The notes beneath the pieces were generated by a model. The model did no database searches. It was not told the DNA's origin and worked only from the letters and a program-made list of their open reading frames with translations. Positions 58,232 through 64,000 of a stretch of 64,000 nt of DNA are shown one piece after another (position 1 is the first letter of the stretch; every line of letters starts with the position of its first letter). The stretch covers positions 10,982,609-11,046,608 of the forward strand of contig NC_051126.1 of assembly GCF_014839805.1 (NCBI RefSeq), in the 5' to 3' direction. The DNA comes from Manduca sexta (taxonomy: Eukaryota; Arthropoda; Insecta; Lepidoptera; Sphingidae). The position numbers were made by a program, and so were the translations under genes.

Positions 58232-59281
58232 ATGAGTGAAAGTCAGGAAATTGAAGGTAACAGAAGTTTTAAAAACAACCCTATCAGTCAGCTGAGTCTT
58301 GTTGACAAATATGTTCAAGTTGAGCTTATCAAAAATTGCTCGTTCGAGGGTTTTGTCCATTCTGTCGATCCTATAACGAATAGGTAAGTGTTTGTTTACT
58401 AAAAGCAAGCATGCTTGCATGACAACGTCCTATCTTTTATTAAGGTATTTGTTGCGAACAGAAACTGAAGACTTCTAAGTATCTGTTAGTTAAAATATTT
58501 GTGGGAGTAACTAAATATTGTAGTGGTGAAGGAATCAAATAAAATATAGTCTCTACTTTCTCTTATACATTTAATTTCCAATGTGTCATAGACGCTATTT
58601 AATAATTGTCTTAAAGATCTATGAAATGAGCCATTTGCCTTACATTACTCATTTTAACCTCTTTAAGGGATGATTTTTTAAGATATTTTACTTGAGTTTA
58701 AATGCTTGGATGGCTTAGTTTTATTGCAAAAGTAAAACAACCACTGCTCTAAGGTCTTAAATTTAAGTCCTGGGTTGAACTAATAATGGGTATTGAGTTT
58801 GTCTGCTAAGTACCAGCCCGCAGTCTAGTCTGCGCTATATGGTGATAAAGACAGAAGTCTCTACATTAGTCTGTTTTGTTGTAAAATACCTTTAAAATGC
58901 AAGTAATATTTTGTATTATAAGGCTTGTTTTATTACAGTATCATACTATCAACTTCCCAAGGCAACTTTAAAACAACTGTAATACCTGGTCATGCAATAT
59001 TAGGTGTAACAACAAAACCAATTCCACCTGATATGTACCCACCGAGCAAAATCTCTGCCAGTGCATCACTACAAGACATGTCATCAAGAAAAACCAAAAT
59101 AATGGAATGGTTTAAAACAAATTTCATTACATCTACAGAAGCTGGTGATAGAATAGTGTTAGGAAATGTTAGCATATTACCTCCATATGGGAGTATGGAT
59201 ATTTGTACTGATAGTCCCGTGGTGGCAATGCAAATAAAAAAGCTACTAGAAAGTATGCCTGAAGATATTAATACAGGATAG
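58232..59281 (+). CDS. GEMIN6: Gemin6 (SMN complex subunit), complete, two exons
   Basis: Gemin6 is an Sm-fold protein that pairs with Gemin7 in the SMN complex, which loads Sm rings onto spliceosomal snRNAs in the cytoplasm and Cajal bodies. Exons are 58232-58383 and 58939-59281. The donor AG|GTAAGT and acceptor TTACAG|T join in phase 2 at a serine codon, giving 164 residues (the human protein has 167). The N-terminal Sm-like fold has FEGFVHSVDPITN, then SIILST and VIPGHAILGV, matching the human pattern GWV...DP...NIVL...GHAV. The C-terminal half has WFKTNFITSTEAGD and NVSILPPYGSMDICTD, matching WLEKNHIPITEQGD...PPYGPENC, then an amphipathic tail. The ATG at 58232 opens MSESQE. The intron contains a degraded Bm1-like SINE. 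The stop TAG is at 59279-59281. Confidence 0.92.
58715..58855 (+). mobile_element. Degraded Bm1-like SINE in the Gemin6 intron
   Basis: GTCCTGGGTTGAACTAATAA, TCTGCTAAGTACCAGCCCGC, AGTCTAG and ATATGGTGAT align in order with the B box and mid-body of the reference copy, with many changes. Confidence 0.55.
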
Positions 59282-59334
59282 GACATAAAAAATAATGGAT
59301 AAATTAAACAATATTTGTTGTATTTGTATAGAAT

Positions 59335-59340
59335 AATAAA
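59335..59340 (+). terminator. Poly(A) signal of Gemin6
   Basis: AATAAA 54 bases after the stop codon. Confidence 0.7.
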
Positions 59341-59979
59341 AATATATTAAGTAACTATAAAGTGTGTCTTATTTACATGTTTATAGTATTTTTATCTTGT
59401 TTAGTGTTTGATAATAGGATAGAATATTAAAAATAAAAATCATTTGTTTTGGATATTTGTTTATTTATTTACTATTTGATTAACATCAGATGATCAGTGT
59501 ACTTTCTCTAAAACCAGTGAAGTTGTGCATTAGGTGCTCATCTGTTATGCCAGGGCAAATTTGAGATATAAATTACCTATCCTATAACTACATTATTAGA
59601 TGACAAAGAGAATGTATATACTGTATATTCTACACCACATTTTCTATTTGTGTGGCAGTTGCTAATAACTGATAGAGAACATACTTAGTAATTGTTGCCG
59701 CGAGTGTAGCTTTATTTCATTGTCATTGCGTACGCGCGTCGCGTCGCTACCGGCGCGTGCACACATGCAAAAACACAGAAAATTGTAGTCAACAGGGATC
59801 ATGACAACACGTCATGCTATTACGACTCAGACGGGCAGTCGCTGTTTCCGTGCGATACAAGTTTCTTGTGTACATTATTGATAAGCATTTAGTAGGTACT
59901 ATCGCGATGTGGTTATATATATAAAACGTATCAATTATTTTTTCCTCATTTTAAAATTGTATTAAACATCAATTGGAAA
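59341..59979. promoter_or_regulatory. Intergenic region and probable promoter of the sugar transporter
   Basis: AT-rich until a CpG-dense stretch at 59700-59765 (GCGTACGCGCGTCGCGTCGC), about 215-280 bp before the transporter start. This is a reasonable promoter or enhancer candidate; no TATA box position is decisive. Confidence 0.4.
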
Positions 59980-61689
59980 ATGTCTGAGAAAATAAACAGA
60001 AATATACAGTATCTTGCAGGTATATGTGGTGAGTATAAATACATCGAATATTTTTGGCGGGAATTTTAAATTGTATATAAACTGAAATCGATACTATTTT
60101 AAATTTTAGCGGCCAGCGCGTTCATATTTACAGGCGCAACACTCGCGTGGTCATCCCCTGCGATTCCAAAGTTTAAAAGTGGAGAAGCAAACGTGCTCAT
60201 TACCGATGTAAGTAATAAAATACGTAGTGAAAGATTAAAATATCGTTTATTGGCTTAGGCTCATAATATTGTGGTTCGTAGTATATGATGAGTTATGTTG
60301 AATTTACTTTTTACATTAGTCGTTGTCGTCGCTGTTTTGCTGTTTACTGAACTTTTATTAAAAAAAATATTTAGAGGCCGTATTAACGCCAAGGAGCCGA
60401 ACAGAATGATTTGAATGGTTTTAAGCCATTTATATCCTCTCATTTATAACAGCAAAAGTAGATCCCATATATGATAGGTACAAATATTTGTCCGATCAAT
60501 TACAGAGCTCAGTTCTGTTCAATAAACGATAAATTTAAGGTTTATTCTGGATTACCGTTTTCGGAATGACTCATAAGAGCTATATAATAGTATTGCATAT
60601 ATATACTAAGGTGTATTATAATATAGTTCCGTCAGCCGAAATTGTATTGTAGGTACTCGTATTCTCATTTAATAACGATGCAATAAAATTATTATCAGCG
60701 TAAATCTTTATTATCTACAACTGACACATCCGTTTAACTCAAAGGTTTGTAGATTACAAAAAAGTCATCATTTGCTAAATTGTGCTGTTACTGATTAGCA
60801 TTATAGTTCTAACTCATATACTGAAATGCTGTTTTTGATGATTCTCCCCTCTCTGCTCTACATCTCTGAGGTGTATAATTATATTTACGTGCTATTTGTC
60901 TAGAATGTGACGTAACAAACAAGACGCGAAGGTGCGTGTCGTTTAGTTTTGATTGGTCGAGAGCCTAACGCGGGAGTCACGTGTTAATCTCTAAACCAAT
61001 CACGATGAGACGACACAGACGTTCATGTCATGTTTTAGGCTACATTATAAAGAGGCTTTTTCTGCTCAGTATCAGCCCGGAGTCTAGAATTTAAATCCGA
61101 TACGGCGATAGGCTCGCCTCATATCACACCATGGGACGGAACACATTTGGCGAAAAGTGGGTGCCCGGGTTGCGCGTCTGCATATCCCTTCGATAAATGC
61201 GTGATGATGTATGTGTGTCTAAAGAGGCTGATTGTTTTATGTCCAAGGCCCAATGTTCATGGGTGGTATCCTTGCACTCCGCTGGCGCTCTGCTCGGCTG
61301 CTACATCGGCCAGATCCTCAACGAACGCGTCGGGAGACGATGGACGTTATTGGGCTCAGCAGTTCCTGGACTTTTAGGAGCGGTGAGATTTAAAATAAAA
61401 AGAAGACTCTTTAAACTTGTACTTACTTAACTTTAAAAAAAAATTGTAAACACATATAATCTTATATCAAACTATAGGCAGAGTCTAGTTTCCTCTAGAA
61501 AGCCCGTTTCGTCGATTTTGTAATAATTAATTTTATATTTGGTAAGTGAAAATACTTCAGAACCGCATACTGGTTATCTAATAAGGAACATTGTTTTTTT
61601 TTCAGTGCTTTATAATTTTTACTGCTAAGCCAGAAGTGATGTACGTAGCTCGGTTTTTAATGGGCTCAGCGACTGGTATTGCAGCTGTG
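59980..61689 (+). CDS. Tret1-like facilitated sugar transporter (MFS), 5' four exons, continues beyond window
   Basis: This is a plasma-membrane sugar carrier of the MFS sugar porter family, the insect trehalose/glucose transporter (Tret1-like) group. Exons are 59980-60028, 60110-60207, 61248-61382 and 61606-61689. All have GT-AG borders and phases that join, giving 122 residues so far. TM1 lies in YLAGICAASAFIFTGATLAW, followed by SSPAIPKFKSG, the usual GWTSPALPKL region. Exon 3 supplies SWVVSLHSAGALLGCYIGQI (TM2) and the loop NERVGRRW with the signature GRR, then TM3. Exon 4 gives TM4 with MYVARFLMGSATGIAAV. The start ATG begins MSEKINRN. No exon for the PETxG/EIA regions was seen in 61690-64000, so the gene runs off the right edge. 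Intron 2 carries a SINE ending 28 bp before exon 3. Confidence 0.9.
60936..61016. repeat. Imperfect inverted repeat in transporter intron 2
   Basis: GTGTCGTTTAGTTTTGATTG (from 60936) faces ACCAATCACGATGAGACGAC (from 60995), about 22-base arms with mismatches. Possibly a MITE remnant. Confidence 0.35.
61058..61219 (+). mobile_element. 5'-truncated Bm1-like SINE next to the transporter exon 3 acceptor
   Basis: TTTTCTGCTCAGTATCAGCC, GGCGATAGGCTCGCC, GGCGAAAAGTGGGTGCCCGG and CGATAAATGCGTGATG correspond to the 3' 160 bases of the family. A perfect 10-bp duplication TAAAGAGGCT flanks it (61048-61057 and 61220-61229). Exon 3 begins at 61248. Confidence 0.88.
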
Positions 61690-63250
61690 GTAAGTATAAT
61701 TTATTATTATTTGTTTAGCAGTAAGTAATTGATAAAAGTAGCCAATTTTTTGGATATTTTTGCACAATATAGGTCACTAGTGGCGAGCATTGAATCATAA
61801 ATGAAAGATTCGATTTTTTAGAATGTCTTTGAAGTCGACGGATAAAACTTGTTTACAGTAACAAACTGATAAATTAATTTAAATCATTAATAGCATAAAG
61901 AATCAAGTTGACGTTTGTTCGATGATTCCTATAAAATAAACTAAGCGCCTATTTTACGAAATCTCAATAGGGAAGTACCTAAATGTGAAAGTTTTATAGA
62001 ATATTGTAGCTTAGGCAATGCGAGGCTCCAGCAGGAAGCAAAAAATACACTGATTGTATCAATTTCATTCTTAGGTAACATGGTATATTACTTGACAGAG
62101 TAGTGACCTAAAATATAAAAAAAAGCTTTGCCACGGCACCGTAAGACTATTCGTATAACATGAGGCTCCGGGGAATTGCCCGGTTCCGCCCTCGCTATGG
62201 CTGCCTTTGTATCGGGAATAATATTTACGTAAACACTATTTATAACTACTACTAAGGTTCGAATATCCTTTAGTGCAGATTTCAATAAACTATCCATACC
62301 GCTATCTTCGGATCGGCAGCGTAAATAAACCAATCAGAAAAAAAATGTTTGGCAATGCTCACTGGCGACTTATTTTGATTGGGTTATTTTTATCATTGAT
62401 CCAAACTTAGAAATTGAGATCGTTTATTGCGATCAGCCGTTAGTCGAAGATTTAAAAGTTTAAAGAAACTGTTCATCGTTTACGTATTATTTTGTTTCGT
62501 TTATCGACGCATAGGCGTGGAATATAAAAATGTTGAATGTCGATGACCTAACATTGCAAGTTTTCCTGGTCGTCCAAACTACAAACAGTGTATCACGTGG
62601 ACTCACATACTGTAAAAATAAATGTCTTATTTGGTTCTACTTGAATGAATTTTGTATTGCTTTGAAATCAAAATTGCTTCGTAATATAGGTTATAATATT
62701 ACGTAGACCTTTGCCAATACATAAATTATCTGCTTAGAGCGGCGTGCTGTTGTTTACGTAACTAATTATAATAATTACTGAAGATTAAATTATTGTCTTA
62801 TATCTGTCTCGGCACTCAGACGTACACATTACCGCGACAAGGTTGCGGTGTTAATGAAAGCAAAAATATGCCTTCCGCATCTTACATTTTATTTGCTCGT
62901 TTTGGAACAGACGAGCTAGTTTAAAAATAACAAATTTTATCACTATACACTATCTATATTTACTCTATAATATCTATTATAAGCATTATTATAAGTAGGT
63001 AACAGTAGTAATAAAATGGAAGATTTTTTTGTCTGTGCCTACGTGAAATATAAAAAAAATAATATACGGAAGTACCGAGGAATAGTTAACAGAAAGTAAA
63101 TACAAAATAAATAAATATGTCATTTACGTTAACCTGTAGACACGTCTGGTATTGTAATCATGTTTACATTTTAAAATATTAAGACTTATCAACTACATAA
63201 ATACAATAGAGATAATTTAAATAATTGGTCAGATGTCTATGTATATATAT
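61690..63250. other. Probable transporter intron 4; no exon found
   Basis: AT-rich. A GC-richer piece at 62130-62220 with GGGGAATTGCCCGGTTCCGC resembles interspersed repeat sequence. No exon with transporter motifs was recognised. Confidence 0.4.
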
Positions 63251-63602
63251 TGACTGCCTCGGTGGCGTAGTTGTAATGCGTATGCCGTTGAGTATGTCTA
63301 CAGCGCGGAAGTCTTGGGTTCGAATCCCGGGTCATGCTGAAAATAAGTAAATAGGCTTGTCTACCTTAAAAATAATTACTCAACCGCAGCTCGGAGTTAG
63401 GAAGTTGGCGATGTGATAGATCCGTGCCTAGTATGGCCGTTAGTCCTGCGTCTAATTTCTCTCCGGTCATGTCGGATTGCCGTCTCACCGGACTATGGGA
63501 GTGAAGGAATAGAGAGTGCACCTGTGTATTGCGCACACACTTGTGCACTATAATATCTCCTGCGTATCTGGCTGATCTCTGTTAAAATTGGACGGCGTGG
63601 CC
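63251..63602 (+). mobile_element. tRNA-headed SINE with a body different from the Bm1-like copies
   Basis: The head ACTGCCTCGGTGGCGTAGTT and the B box TGGGTTCGAATCCCGGGTC equal the Bm1-like head. After about base 63335 the body differs: TAGGCTTGTCTACC, CTCCGGTCATGTCGGATTGC, GAGAGTGCACCTGTGTATTG and ACTTGTGCACTATAATATC. It represents a sister or composite family. The 60-codon ORF on its minus strand is incidental. Confidence 0.75.
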
Positions 63603-63637
63603 AAAATTCGTTTAGAAGAGATTCATATATTTACTTG

Positions 63638-63956
63638 GAAGCGGCGATAGCCTAGTTGGGTATGGAACGGACTGCCGAGACGAATGTCCGCAGGTTCAAA
63701 TCCCAAGGGCACACCTCTGACTTTTCTAAAAAATCATGTGTGTATTCTTTGTGAATTTATCGTTCGCTTTAACGGTGAAGGAAACACCGTGAGGAAACCT
63801 GCACATTCGAGAAGTTCTCTATAGGAATTTCGAAGTTGTGTGAAGTCTGCCAATCCGCACTAGGCCAGCGTGGTGGATTAAGGCCTAATCCCTCTCAGTA
63901 GTAGAGGAGGCCCGTGCTCAGCAGTGGGCAAGTATATAATACAGGGCGGATATTAT
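63638..63956 (+). mobile_element. tRNA-headed SINE, family A, full length
   Basis: The sequence is close to the copies at 24761 and 39704. It is flanked by a 12-bp duplication TATATTTACTTG / TATATTTACTCG (63626-63637 and 63957-63968). It begins GAAGCGGCGATAGCCTAGTT and ends GGCGGATATTATTA. Confidence 0.93.
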
Positions 63957-64000
63957 TATATTTACTCGTTGAGGTACGTAATTATTTATTCTCTAAATAG

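Noticed and set aside
61147..61430. Two long ORFs over transporter exon 3 as separate genes
   Set aside because: They run from the SINE into the exon and intron; the spliced transporter model explains the conserved part.
1..64000. CRISPR arrays, bacterial operons or a prokaryotic defence system
   Set aside because: The sequence is eukaryotic with spliced genes and insect repeats; no regularly spaced direct repeats of CRISPR type were seen.

Overview
The window looks like nuclear DNA of a moth or butterfly (Lepidoptera). It is AT-rich, with compact GT-AG exons and a gene-poor middle crowded with repeats. The repeats include a Bm1-like tRNA-headed SINE, a second tRNA-headed SINE ending in TATTATTATT, Helitron ends (hairpin plus CTAG inserted at A/T), and hAT, TTAA-type and fold-back MITEs. 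Three 500-base N runs (15837-16336, 34128-34627, 53450-53949) are scaffold gaps of nominal size.

Layout. 1-1.1 kb holds a GC-rich, cysteine-rich last exon of an unidentified plus-strand gene. 1.1-5.8 kb is intergenic with fold-back elements. 5.9-7.0 kb is an intronless oxidoreductase of the bacterial-type zinc-ADH-like MDR family, a candidate horizontally acquired gene, with a frameshift in a GGGCCCCC run. Tail-to-tail with it at 7.1-9.1 kb (minus) is a complete five-exon NUDCD3 gene. At 10.9 kb there is one exon encoding the start of a claudin-like membrane protein. 11-58 kb has no coding exon I can defend and is dominated by mobile elements and some structured islands. 58.2-59.3 kb is a complete two-exon Gemin6 gene (SMN complex). 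From 60.0 kb starts a Tret1-like sugar transporter; four exons are visible and the rest lies beyond the window.

The recognised genes are unrelated housekeeping or transport functions, and nothing suggests a shared pathway. The observations most worth following are: (1) the putative bacterial-origin dehydrogenase and its frameshift; (2) a run of at least five consecutive hairpins at 47712-47895; (3) GC-rich paired hairpins at 28253-28338 and 28827-28925; (4) a fold-back element carrying a Penelope-like C-terminus and flanked by a perfect 17-bp direct repeat (40601-41074); (5) a C-rich inverted-repeat element enclosing a CxxC coding fragment (3898-4426); (6) a SINE that landed 18-28 bp from the splice acceptor of transporter exon 3. 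Family names come from pattern recognition without database searches.
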